NCBI RefSeq assembly: GCF_963576545.1
Contig: NC_083647.1
Location: 310,001 to 374,000 of the forward strand
Length of the DNA stretch: 64,000 nt
Origin: Limanda limanda
Lineage: Eukaryota; Chordata; Actinopteri; Pleuronectiformes; Pleuronectidae
Reading direction: 5' to 3'
Shown here: positions 1-13,300 of the stretch, one piece after another
Layout of the letters: each line of letters opens with the position of its first letter
How positions within the stretch are numbered: position 1 is the first letter of the stretch
The notes under the pieces: generated by a model
Seen by the model: the letters and a program-made list of their open reading frames with translations, nothing else
Database searches by the model: none
What the model was told of the DNA's origin: nothing
Translations under genes and position numbers: made by a program

Positions 1-1191
1 TGTAATCAGGCTAATAACAGGGTAGCTGTGATTAATCATAATTAATCACTGTTTCTAAATGCCCGAAAAATCCCCATTTTCGCTTTATATTGTTGTGGGA
101 ACAGAAAGATAAATGTCAGAAGATTTAACATTTGTTATTTAATTGATGACAAGTCCAAATGATAGTTATTAAGATTTTAGAAATAAAAATAAATCAAACA
201 AAAACATACCACACCAAAATGCAATTTGTCTCTTTGCTATGCCTCTGAGCAAACATTGGATGATGTTATGTTATAAAACTCAAAGATAACCTTTATCCTA
301 AACAATCGGGTCATATTAGTTTTTGCCATTCTTTTAATTTAGCAAATATAGCATTGTTGAATAATACTCTTTTCAAACAAATCAAACAAACAACCAAACC
401 TGTACAAAATTAAATGTGAATGTGAAATCTGAATCTGAGCCCATCTGTAGAAGCAGTGTTGAGCCAGTTCCCTCTTAATAAGAATGAGTTCCAAGTTCAG
501 TTCATGCAGATGAAAATTAAGTACTTCACGTTGATAGTTCATTTTTTTTTGGGATGAATAGGTCACAAACGTACGGTAATGTGTTTGGTTATGACTCACT
601 GGTGTCGGATCATGTCTGCGTGTCTCTGTATTTCACTGTTCTTCTACAAAATCATTTTCATCATTATCTTGTTAGATACTGGTTTTCACTGTGGGCAAGG
701 CAAACAAGCATGGCAAGCTTTTAGCTCTTAACTTGCAGACCAACTTAACACTGATTTCTCTCTGTATCCCTTCGGTTCGCACTGCGCACTGCAAACCAAA
801 ACGAGCAAAGCCAAGCACCCCGCACCATCTCCTCAAGCTCTATACATTGCCTAAGTTTACAAATTCTGTGGTTTTTACCCAGTTTGAGTTTACACATGTG
901 TCCAATGACACGGTAGGGATCTGTGTGTGTCGCTGTGTCTGTGTGTCAGCACAAGAGTAAGGGTAAGAGAGCGAATGGAGTCAGGAAAAGCTGAATTTAT
1001 GAATGAATGTGAGAAGCTCTGAAGAAAGATTTTACTCATCTAAGAGAAGTATCAATCATTATGTGGTGATCAGGGTTAATATTTTGGCGAACATTTCAAA
1101 CAAATCAACATTTAAACTGTAACTATAACTATAAGTTCTTCTAAAAACTGCTGATTGTGAGCACAGTCGAAAATAAAACACACAAACAGAC
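1..1191. other. syne3 intron 12 sequence, no feature recognised
   Basis: This is AT-rich sequence downstream (on the minus strand) of the last syne3 exon in view. I checked it for the next exon, which should match the part of nesprin-3 leading to the KASH domain, and found none. The open frame at 339-599 has no nesprin-like residues and no splice sites that would make it an exon. Confidence 0.5.
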
Positions 1192-1353
1192 CTCTGCTTC
1201 ATGTTGGCGGCCCTCTATGCTCCATTCTCCCGCAGAGCTGTGAAATGACTTTAACTTTTGCTTCATGATCATCAGCCACTTCTCTATGTTCAGCAGGCTG
1301 TCATGGAAGCTCTCATGAACTGCAATGCTCTCCTCACTGCCATGCACCTTTGT
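1192..1353 (-). CDS. syne3: syne3 coding exon 12
   Basis: This exon codes for residues about 637-690, beginning TKVHGSEES and ending RQHEAE, part of a spectrin repeat. The acceptor is a T-rich tract followed by GCAG, and the donor is GAG/GTCTGT, a weak but canonical GT. The length, 162 nt, is 54 codons with phase 0 at both ends. It aligns with the human segment that precedes the last two repeats. It is the last exon of the gene inside the window. Confidence 0.85.
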
Positions 1354-4300
1354 CTGCAAACAAAAATGATAAGTAGGTAAGAGAAAATAATTAGAAGCAT
1401 CACAGCAACGTAAGAGTATGTTATATTATTTCCCTTCTGCTTTTGGCTATTTAAACTGCTCTCTTATTATGCTACTAATAAATAGACTAACAACATCATG
1501 CCCACACCGTCTTTTTGTATCCCGTGTCTCCTGAGCTCCCGTCCTTTGTATCTTCTCGTGTAAGCTTCCAGTGTTTTCCACTGTGTGCTTTAGTTTTTTC
1601 TGTTAAAGACACCTTTTAATGAACTGGGTCTGTCTGCCGCACACTTTCTGACAGTTTCATTGTGTCCACCAACCCACTCACTCTTGTAACCACACATTTG
1701 ACATTATACTATCATATGGTGTTAAAATTTTACATTTAATAGTACTTCCACACAATCCTTTTGTATCAACCATAATTTCATAACCTTTGATTTCTTATTA
1801 TCAGACTACATGCCATTAATCCAAAACCCATTTGCTAGAGGTCTATCTGAAAGAAATTTAGGGAAATATTTCCAGTCACATTTAACTCAGTATCATCAAT
1901 CTATATAACTGACAAATTCTTTAAAAACCCTAGTTCAACTGAAATCGACCATCTTGTCACTAGATCGTGAAACTCGCAACAATAAACATTAGACTCCATA
2001 ACGCCTCTTTGTAAAACATAGTAAATTACTAGTATAATTCCAACACGTGAATTAAAACAAGCTTCAAGAAAACTAGAAAGGAAGTGGCACTCCAACAACT
2101 GCGCTGAAAATCACCTCTCCTGGAAAGATAGTGTTAGCATATGAGAAGGCCCTTTACAAAGTAAGAGCTGCCTACTACTCCACATTAATAGAGGAAAAAA
2201 TCAAAACATGTTTCTCTTCAGCACTGCAACAGCACAGCAACAGCTGAGAATCCTACTAATTATTTTAACAGCTTTTCTCTGATCAACCTTGATCAGCTGA
2301 CTTCAATAATCTCATCTAAAATCACAACTTGTATTTTAGATCCCATCCCTACAAAGTTACTTAAAGAAATTCTGCCCCTAATAATTATGACTACACTGAA
2401 TACAATGAATCTATTGTTTTGTTATCAGGATACTTACCCCAATCATTTAAGCTAGCTGTAATCAAACCCCTTCTCAAAAAACCCAATCTGGACTTGGAGG
2501 TTTTAGCCAACTACAGACCGATATCCAACCTCCCCTTCCTGTCTAAAATACTTGAAAAGGTTGTAGCCAATCAGCTGTCAGAGTTTCTCCAGGAAAATAA
2601 TGTATATGAAGACTTTCAGTCGGGGTTTAGAGCTAATCACAGCATGGAGACAGCCTTGGCAAAAGTCTCTATAGACCTCCGTCTGTTCTTGTTCTGATAG
2701 ACCTTAGTGCAGCATTCAACACTATTGACCATCAAATGTTACTACTGAGACTAGAACAGGCATTAAAGGAACCATCCTAACCTTGTTTGAATCCTATTTA
2801 TCAGATCAATTCCAATTTGTGCAAAGTAATGATGAGTCATCTGTGTGCACCAAAGTTGTTCTCTGCTGGGCCCAATTGTATTCACATTATATATGCTTCC
2901 ACTAGGAAACATAATCAGGACACACTCAGTGTAATCAATTAACTTAACTTCAAGCATGTCTCAAGGACATAAAATCCTGGATGAACTGCAATCTGTTCCT
3001 ATTAAACTCAGATGAGGTTCTAATACTCAGCCCCAACAACCTTCTTAGAGATGCATTATCTAATGACATAGCTATTGTAGATGGCATTCCAGGGAAATTT
3101 TTAGCAATTTGGGAGTGATCTTTAATCCCCATTTGTCCTTTGATTCTCATTTAAAACACATTTCTAGGACTGCCTTCTTTCACTTATGTAACATCACAAA
3201 AATCTGATATGTCCCGTCTCAAAAAAATGCAGAAAAATGTGTCCACGCTTTGTTACATCCAGACTTGATTATTGTAATTCTCTATTATCAGGGGCCACAA
3301 TTTGTATTTGTTTATAGAATTATATTTTGTGAATCAGCATTTGTCAATAATTCAACTGAATATTTAATCTTACCCTGACTGCCTTTTGAAGATGTTTCCA
3401 GTCAGCTAACACCCTCTCAAAAATAGTCCGGTTGCTCTGACTGGAGGAGACCAGAGTCTCCAGTGCTGTCATATGGGCTTCACAGTCCACCAGGTCCCTC
3501 TGGATCATCTAAGGACAAAAATATATATACAGAGCTGTCAAAATATGCCAATATTGATGATTATTGTAATTTAAAACAATATTTATGATGGATATTGTGT
3601 TAATCTCAATATTTTGGAAATAATCATGCACATTCTAAATAATTTATGTTTCTTTCTGTTGTGATGCAGTCACTATCTGGTTCAAACTCCGACATGTTCA
3701 TTAATAGAGTACAGTTCAAAACTATGGCTAAGTGCTGAGCAAGTCTCACACTCTCATTCTCTGTGGCACATCGCACAAACAGCATATTTAGGCTCAAGGC
3801 ACTCTCTCTCTCTCTCTCCCATTGACTAACCATTTGCTTGGGATAGGATCAAAACTTTAATTTACAACCATAAAAAAAATCAATAGATCTAACTGAAACT
3901 GACACTCTGCCAATGAATTCCTCTGCTCCATTTTTATATCAGTGAGACACCGACACAAACAGCACAGTCTATTGGATGTATGCATGTGCGCACGCGATTT
4001 GTTGATTCGCAAGTGTTGTATGTGGGGAATGTGAAACAATAGCAGGTCAATTTTAAATCTTTTTTAAATTTAGTGTTAATTTAATGCTACTGCTATAATA
4101 ATAATAATAATAATACCATAATATATTAAGGAGGGGAAAACTGTGATCACTCTGACCATGAACTCATCATCTATATCCACAATAATGATGGGTACTATTT
4201 TGTAGTCCTCTTGCTAAAATCATTCAGCAAAAACAATATAAAACACAAAATAAATATTAAAGATAGTGTTGCTTATTAATCTTTCTGTAGATATGATAAA

Positions 4301-7300
4301 ATAATTTTGTGAATTCTTTTGAGTCCAAAGTAATTGTTGAGCGAAAATCTGATATCGTGACAGCCCTACATCCACTGTGGTTTTCATGAGAACTGAAAGT
4401 TTACACCTTTTGTGTTAAATAATATCCGAAGCAGTCAAAATCGTCTATACCACAATTAAAAAAATAATCCAATCTAATCTTTTTTTTCTATATTCAGTAT
4501 CATAATAAATCTTTATAAAAGAGCCTACACAAAGCATCTTGAGGTCCAACACACATATTGGCTAACGTTGGCTTGACCCTGGTCTGACTTGGGATTTAAC
4601 TCACCCTATACTGGTCCGACTGACTTTTCTTGGCCAAAATGTCGGGGTGAAGGCCATCCGCAAGCACCAGTTTGTCTTGAAGATAGGCCAGCTTAGCTTG
4701 GATCAACTTGTAGGCTTCACCGAAATCCTTGGCTCTTGATATCAAGGCCTTAGAGCAGGAAAGATGATAGTGTGTTATATCATCAGTCATTTCTGGACTA
4801 TATGTTGAAGTCAGAGTATGTGCTTCTTTTCACATTCTCTATAGTAAAATCTAAACTATAGCACATTGTCACAACCTTCAAACTCTTTTACGAAATTATA
4901 CTTTCGTATAACTGAATGTCATGCAAAGAAACCCAAAACTAAAATTGAATTTAGTTTTGGGTTTGTTAAGAAGGAGAATTTTTTATAACATTTGGTGCAA
5001 ATATCAGTGAGAGTTTTGTTAAATTTTGTATTCAACTTCTATTTATTGGAATATTACATGGATAATTCACAGAGTCAACATTTGAAATACATCGTACATT
5101 ACTCCCGTCCCATGTTCCCCACCCCAACCCAGCATCCCCTTGACAGACACGCCACCAAATATTTAAATAAACGTCTGTATACAATATTGAGTAAATGGCA
5201 CACAAAACAAAATAAATAAATAAATAAACATGTAATGTACACTCCTTATAAAACTAGGTACATCGGCAGTACTAAAGGAATTATGAATCTTCCCAGTCTG
5301 TTATTTGGGTTAAATTGTCATAGTATGCAAGAAAAGGCCTCCATACCCTTTGTATCTGTAACTCCCCTCAGTGTATATTTAATCTTTTCAAGCTTCAAAT
5401 AGAACATGATCTCTTTAAGCCAACTTGTATGAGATGGTGGCACCGGCCTTTTCCAGTTAAGGAGGATAAGGCGCCGAGCTAGCAGAGTGGTAAAGGTGAT
5501 CACAACATGCATGCCAACCGGCCATACTGTGCCTTCGGGCACCACCCCAAAGAGTGCAATAACAGGTTGAGGTTCAATTGTCATGCCATAGATGTCACTA
5601 AGCGATGCAAAGATTTTCTCCCAATATGTTTGGAGGCTTGAGCACAGCCAAAACATGTGTAGCCAGGTTGCAGTGGCTAGCTTACATCTGTCACATGTAT
5701 GTAATGTTTATATTAAGTAAGTAAGTGTGCTATAATGAATTACATTGTTTACCATGAGCAAAGGGCAATGCTATGAACATTTTTTTCAAAATGTTATTAT
5801 AATCCAAAACAATGAGGCTCAGTAAGTCTGTTTCCCTGGACAGGACTGACAACCCACCTCTTCAATCTTAATTGCCCATGAACACTATCCTAAATCTCAA
5901 CCACTGTGCAGAGTGGCATGATTTCAGTTACTTTTCACTTGTTTTGGTTAAATGCATATTTAACCAACACATCTACACATCTACCAACAATCCTCTCAAC
6001 AGGAAGAAATTATGCTGGGTATGATGCGTCTGTGCCCTGTAACCTCCAAACTTCTACTACATGGCTTTCCATACAAATATCTGTCCGGATGGGGATGAAG
6101 ACAGGAAACTTGGCCACTGAGCAACACAATGTTTAACACAAGGGTTCCCGCAAGAAATTGTCAGCTCATCTAGGAGCCCTGCAACGACGCAGACCCACCT
6201 GCATGCCACACAGACTGGGAGACAGCGCAAAGAGCTAAACAAAACCACCAGAACGTGCTGAAGTTTAATATGGAGTGTAAGAGGATCACTACTCCTTTTC
6301 ACTCAGGCAGCACAGTTTCTGGTCCAGGCTCTTGTCATCTCATGCCTAGAGTACTGCAACTCCCCCCTGGCTGGTCTGCCTGCTGGTGCCATCCGACCTC
6401 TGCAGCTCATCCAGAATGTGGCAGCTCAACTGGTCTTCAACCTACCGAAGTTCTCTCACACTGCACCACTACTCCGCCCCATTCACTGGTTACCAGTGGC
6501 TGCCCATATCTGCTTAAAGACACTAGTACTTAAGTACCAGGCTCCAAATAGATTGGGCCCAGCCTACATCCAGGACATGGTTAGACCTTACACCCCAGCA
6601 CGTCTACGCTGCTCTGCATTGGCCATTCGGCTTGCTGCTCCCTCACTGCGAGGGACATCTAGTCACTCAACAAAATTATGACTGTTTACTGTCCTGGCTC
6701 CCAAATGGTGGAACGAGCCCCTTGACATTAGCCTGGGTGCCAGACGAACTTAGCCCCGCCCACAGCATTTTTTGGTCGGGAAGTTCGGTCTGGAGTTGCT
6801 CCGTTGGCGAGAAATTATCTCCGAACAAAGCTGTTCGGACCAATCAAATTGTCAGGGAGGGCTTTATACTATTATGGACAGATGATCAACAGTAACGTCA
6901 TCAACTACGTCATCAAAGAGCGCTTGGGTTGACTTTGTTTTCCACAAACATGCCTGCCGCTGGAGAGCTGAGATGTGTAGATGCTGCCATTGAGTAAGTT
7001 CTCTGTGTATCCTTAAACACCAGCAAAAATCATTCTTCATCTTCTTATTCTACTTCTTCCAGTGTGAGTGCAGTTTAGTTCTGTTGACATCAACTATGCG
7101 TCGCTCAACATACGTCACATACTACGTTGCTCTGATTGATTGTAGGTCTATCCAATTGAGCGAATAGGTATTTTTTTCCTGGTTCGGTTGAAACACGCCC
7201 CATAATCACAGCCCAAAGGAGCGGTCTCAGACTCATATTCTGACTAGAATCATGAGTATGACAACGTCAGGCTACCTTGACATCAGAACAGCAGCAAGTC

Positions 7301-10300
7301 TTCACATCTTCCACTGCAGGCTAAAAACACATCTTTTCCGACGACACCTTGGCTAAGAAGATGATTGTATAATAATAAAAAAAAATAATAAAAAAAAGTT
7401 GCACTTATATGCTACATGTTAGTTCATGTAGCACTTTATAGTTTGTTTTTTGTGAAGCTAATGTACTTACATGATTCTTGCTGATCTCAGTTTGTACCCT
7501 CATGGTTCAATGCACTTATTGGAAGTTGATTTGAAAAAAGGGTCAATTAAATCATTTGTAATGTATGTAATGTTTATATTTAAAAGTAAGACGCACTTTA
7601 ACCAAAAAAGACAATAACATTTTGGCACCTGTAATCTGCTCTTCCTCTGCAGCAGCTGAGTGTGCAGCAGCTCTCTGTTTTTGATGGCAGCACCCAACTC
7701 GCCCTGCAAAGCATCAGACCTCTCATGACCAAACACAGAGTCCAGCAGGTCTCCCTTCACATGCAGCAGACTGAAATGCTCCTGCAACTGGACACCATCC
7801 TTCAGCAGGCGCTAACAAAAGGGACAACATTTTCACAATGTTGCATTAAAAAATAAATAAAAACTATACACTTAATTAAACACTAGAATTAGGTGTTTAC
7901 AGATATATTATACACTTGCTAATGCAACTTCTTGATCCAATTTACATACTTACCCACACACAGTTTCCGGTTCAACTACAGACAATCTTTCCATATAGAA
8001 TTTCATACAGAATTACATACAGACTTTGACTGCACTATAGTACTGCCACACTGAAACAACTACAATATGCTTATTTTTTTTACCTCAGAATTAGTTAGCC
8101 GTGTGGCAGTTTACAGGCAGAATGCTGATTGTAGAAAAGTCAACCAGAGCGGTGACTGCAGAATTCAATGTCTCTCATTCAACTTCTAGCAGTGTACGAT
8201 TTCTTTAAGTATTTGGTTTAAATATGAATCATCTGGGTGTCTGTTGACAATGTGTCACCACACAAGCACAAGGGCCCTTAGTTATGAAAGTGGACCACTG
8301 ATTATTTTAACAGTAGATTGAGACAGGAAATATTACTTTGTACAGTATCTGTGAAAGTTACACTTCTTGATGTTGGACACACAGTTCAAGTTAAAGAGGA
8401 CTTTTTCTGCATGAATGAGGAAGACAATTTAAATATTTCTGAAGGAGGTCTGTGTGTTTTACCTCTATGCGCTGGACTATCATGGCAATATGGGAGAAGT
8501 CCGTAACCTCAGCAGATGCCTCCAACACCTGAGTAACCATGTGGCTCCATTGGGTGTAGACCAGCAGTGGGTCCTGGAGAATATTTCTCAGTCCTGACTG
8601 CAACTCTGAACACAGCCTGGTTGCTCTAGATTTCACACTGCAAAAAACACAGATTTACAATCAAGATTCTTGTAGAAGGAATTTAAAAGCAGTAAGTGTT
8701 TACTTTTATATATTATGTACAGTATACAACAAAACTAAGTACAACCCTGGTCAGTATAACTAAAATGAAAATAATTCATGAATCCTGTATATTCAATTCC
8801 ATTTAAACCCTCTGGAGTCTGAGCCATTTCTCCCTATTTTTGGTTTGCCTAGTCTCCTTGGGTATTAATGCTTGTATGACCTCAACCCTGTAAGGCAAAA
8901 TCAAGTTATATCATCTTTTTTTTCCAGGACAGCCAGGGCTGTTACAGTATGTATACTGCAGTGATGTCCCATGAATATATATAAATATCTATATAATCAT
9001 AAAGACAAAAGAAAATATAAAATGGAAATTGAATCTCACTGAAATCTCCTTAAATAACATAGGGAACAATAATGAACACGGTTTTTGGATTTTGGACATT
9101 GTTCACCCAATTCTGGGTAATCAGGAGAAAAAACATGAACATTATAACCAACTATGGGTGCAACGATTAGTCGACGTCGTCGCCAAAAATCGATGACAAA
9201 AATAGTCGCCTACGAATTTAATTGATGTTGGTTACGTCATAGAGCGTGTTTTCCGTGCCGTGCAGCTGAACTAAACGTTGTTTTACCGGAGGTGCTGATG
9301 GAAGTAGCTGAGGAGTGAGCCATCTCGCTCCCTTCCTATCTCTGAAAGTCGCGCATGTGCAATAGCGACAGAACATGGACCAATGGCGGCGTTCGCTGCA
9401 TCGCAAGGTCAAAAGTTCGGGAGAACTTTACTCTTAACATAGCCCAAAAAAACCTACCTGCAATATTTGCACGGTGGACCTAATCTACATAGAAGCAGGA
9501 CGCGCGCATTTGAGGAGGAGGCACGTTTGACATCGTAATGTAGACGATGCAGACTCGCCTCGGACAGATGTTAAACGCATATACCTGTGCGCAGGATTCT
9601 AGAATCCATTACAAAAATATGGTTTAAACTTTAAGGACTCTGGGAGAAACTGTTATTAACCCCAACCGAGTTTAAAAGCGAAATGTTATTCTATTGCCTG
9701 ACCAACGTCTTTTCTTAATCACAATTATTTATTCCGAAGAAGACTGTAGTTTCGTTTGTTGGTGTTTTTATTATTGTTATTTTCCCTGTCCTTTTTGTTA
9801 ACAGGAAAATTTGATACTTGATTTTTAATTTATTTTTAGTATCAGCACTTGGCCTGTTCTTGGTTCACAGGAAAAAGGGAAACTTGAATTTAAATTTTAA
9901 AAGAAATTATTAGCAATTTGCCTGTCCTTGGTTTTAAATGGACAAAAAATAGATTTTTCTTTGCTTTTGTGTCAACAGTACCTTACTATGCAGCAAAGTT
10001 TATTAAAATACTTTTTTTTTTTAAATGATTTATCGATCTTTATTGTCTTTTGTTCAGTCATTACATGCCTCGAACAACCTTTAGCTAAATTTAAAAGCTG
10101 TTGGCTAAATAAGAGCAATAGAGAATTTGTGTCATTCATAATCCAATTAGTCGATTAATCGTTTCAATAATCTGTGACTAATCAACTATCAGAATAGTCG
10201 TTAGTTGCAGCCCTATAACCAACACACAACATTAAGTATTCACATTCTTTCCAGATTCTGATTTACGTGTGGACGGGCCTTTCCTAATTCCTTACCAAGA

Positions 10301-13300
10301 TCAGTCTTGTACAGCCAGGGGGAGTATTTCCCCTCTGACAGTCAAGCTGCGTCAAAACCTGTCATCCGTTGGTGACTGGACTGATGCTTGTCTGGGGCAA
10401 CACTTGGGCTCTTTTCTGTACTTGGATCCGGAGCAGGAGAGCTACTCCGGCTGCTACTCGCAGGAGAGTGAGTGTTGCCATCTTCACCAAATGCCCAACC
10501 CTAACCCCTCTCCCCTAAACCCAACCTAAACCTAATTCTAAACCTAACCCTAAAACCAAGTCTTAACCCCCAAACAGTCCATTAAAGGGGGGTCACAAAG
10601 TGAGGACTGGCCAAAATTTGGAAAAAGTTTCCTGTGTTCTCCCTCAACAATCCTGCTGACCTGCACTCACTGTAACTAAAAAAAAACAATCACAAGTTAA
10701 TAGGACTGGATCCGTAATGAAGTTTAATTGGTGTCTTCACAGCCAGGACTCAGTCTTAAAGTGACCACAGCGATCTGGATTCATGATGAAACATCAATCA
10801 ATAACTAAATACATGATCGTAAGTTTCTCATCTAAATCATAGCAATCTAGGGCTGATTAATTGCATTTGCGATAAAATCGCGATATGATACAACGCGATT
10901 TCCTAATCGCAACGTGCGCGATTAAAACGTGCGAACGAGAGTAGGGAACCGGGCTGCCGTCCTCACCCGCAGCCAGAATGCCTGCGGGACAACAAAACTC
11001 CGCTGATCCAGAAGCTAGCGAAGCAGGCCGGCATCACCTACAGGGGCCGCAAGTCTTCGACGTGGCGGAAACATAGAGCGAGCTCATCTTGCTGGTGACC
11101 GCGGTGCCGTCGGCGGACCTGAAAATCCCTCCCCGGAAAAGCAAGCTGAGCTCCGGGGCGGCGAGCCGAGCTCCGGGGCCGGGGGCTCCAGAGCCCCCCC
11201 CCCGTCAGCTACAAGCACATCTGCGAGACGGAGGTGTTATGTGGTTGTTCCTGCTGAGGCCAGGCGCCTCCGTACCGCTGCACGACCACCCGGACATGAA
11301 CGGGATGCGCCAGGTCTTTACACCGCCTCCTGTCTGCTGTGTTGTGGCTCCACACACACTCTGTCTGTTACGTGACTTGTGTTCGAAAGGGTTAAAAACC
11401 AAAGTCTGTGGAGTGGGACCCTTTCATTAGCTTCAGGAAACTGTTCATACATGTAGTTGTACTGTTTGACTCTGTGGCCTGTGCATTTCTCCGTTTTTTA
11501 TTTATAACTTTATTTACTTTGATTTTACAAAATATTTTCAAAGTATAGTAGAGGCAAATTCTATGTTTCAGTTGTGTGAAATGTTACTGACTTGGGAGCA
11601 GTAAGACACCTATAATTTTAAAGAATATTTTACACTAAATGTATCTAATATTGTGTTGGTCATATTTAAATCATTCATTACGTTTTGTTGGAAAAAAAAA
11701 GAGGATCAAATAAAAAAATTGCATATTAAATCGCAATCGCAATAATGGAGGAAAAAAATCGCAATTAGACTATTTCCCCAAATCGTTCAGCCCTATAACA
11801 ATCCAATTCTGTTTACCGAGCTGGTTACATAAACCCTGTGCCAAATGTTTAATATTTATTCAAGAGCAATTTTAAAGAGCCAGAGTCCATTCATATATTG
11901 TTTTGGTTGTGTGTGGTTTATTTTATTAATGTTTTATTTATTGAGGATACTGTATTATTTTTAATTCTCATTCAAATGTCAGACTGAATGTTCTAAAGAA
12001 TTAAAAGTTCATTGCTCTGTGAAAGGGTTTACTTAATTTGATGTCAGATGGTCCCTGCATGTGGACACAGTGGAGGACCTGATTAGAATAAATACAAATA
12101 AAGGGAGGGGAAGGAACGGCATTCTGTAAAAGGAAATTCCTTGTTTACTACACCATTTAACTTAATAAGCTTTTTCTCAGCACCTAAGGCACCTCTTAAA
12201 GCACTACCTCACTTTGTGACTTTAAAATAATACAGCATTGTGGGCAATGAGGTAGTTAGGAGAGCCCTTCCAGCTGAACCAAGGAGAGGTATTTTGCACA
12301 GCTGAGTCAAGTTAGCTAATTACTCACCCTGGTTTATAAAGGTAGTAGGAGAGATACCATGGGGAAGAGACTGGACAATAAGCTGCCATGACCCAAGCTG
12401 AATCTGCTGGACAATTTATGTTGTATTTTAATTTATGTTTGCTCCTGTGACACCAAATAAAAGATGTTAAAACGTTTATCACAATTACCACTGGCTGTTT
12501 CTTGGAGACCTGGGAGCATCATTGCTTGACACAAGCATATTTCTGTATTTTGTAAATGTCAATTTATTACCAAAACATCAGTAAAACAGTTAAGATGGGA
12601 AAAAATATATTAATGTATTCTAAGTTTTGTGTTTAAATTCTGTGCTGGTGCCTCATTTGTGATGGCTAAGCAGACAAACATTTGACAGCAGCCTTCAGAA
12701 ACTCCTGCAGGTTTAGCTGGATTAACAAAACATTCCAAAAACCAAACAGACTCCGTATAGATTGGACTAGAAAAAACTTGCTAGCCTAGCCACGTAATAA
12801 CACTAAATAAACAATTCACAACACTGGTGCTCTCTCCATTCAAAACTATCTGTTATAATGAATGAACATGCAATTGTCTCATCTTAAAATTACTTAATTT
12901 CTTACTCTATTTTAAAGAAAAGAATAGTTATATCAGAGTTAATATGGTGTATACTCTCTGCAGAGCTCCCGCCAGAGCTCAGTATTTGAAGGTTTTCTGT
13001 TCATTCAATTTAGGTGCTCTAACTCTAATTGATTGAACTGAGAACTTTAATCCTTGCCTTTGGTAAATGTGACAATTTGTATGGCTCTTTTGGCCAGAAA
13101 AAGTATTTTCCTTCTTGTTGGGACATTTTAGAATCCTCTTCCTTATCAAAAAATGTTTTATGTGAGCTTGAGCCTCTTGAGGTGTTTTAGGACCATAAGG
13201 ACCAGCATTTTGTTGAAGCCCTTTGAATCTCTAATTTTGTGGGGAAGTTGTGGCTCAGGAGATATAGCAAGCGAACTTTTAACCAGAAGGTCAGTGCTTC

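Noticed and set aside
339..599. Possible further syne3 exon (86-residue minus frame)
   Set aside because: Residues do not resemble the expected nesprin-3 segment before the KASH domain, and no usable acceptor-donor pair frames it.
10498..10556. CCCTAA-like units suggesting an interstitial telomere
   Set aside because: The units are irregular (CCTAAAC, CTAATTCTAAAC, CCTAACC) and short; such degenerate runs are common dispersed repeats in fish.
11205..11402. Minus-strand frame opposite the ado fragment
   Set aside because: It is the antisense shadow of the GC-rich ado segment.
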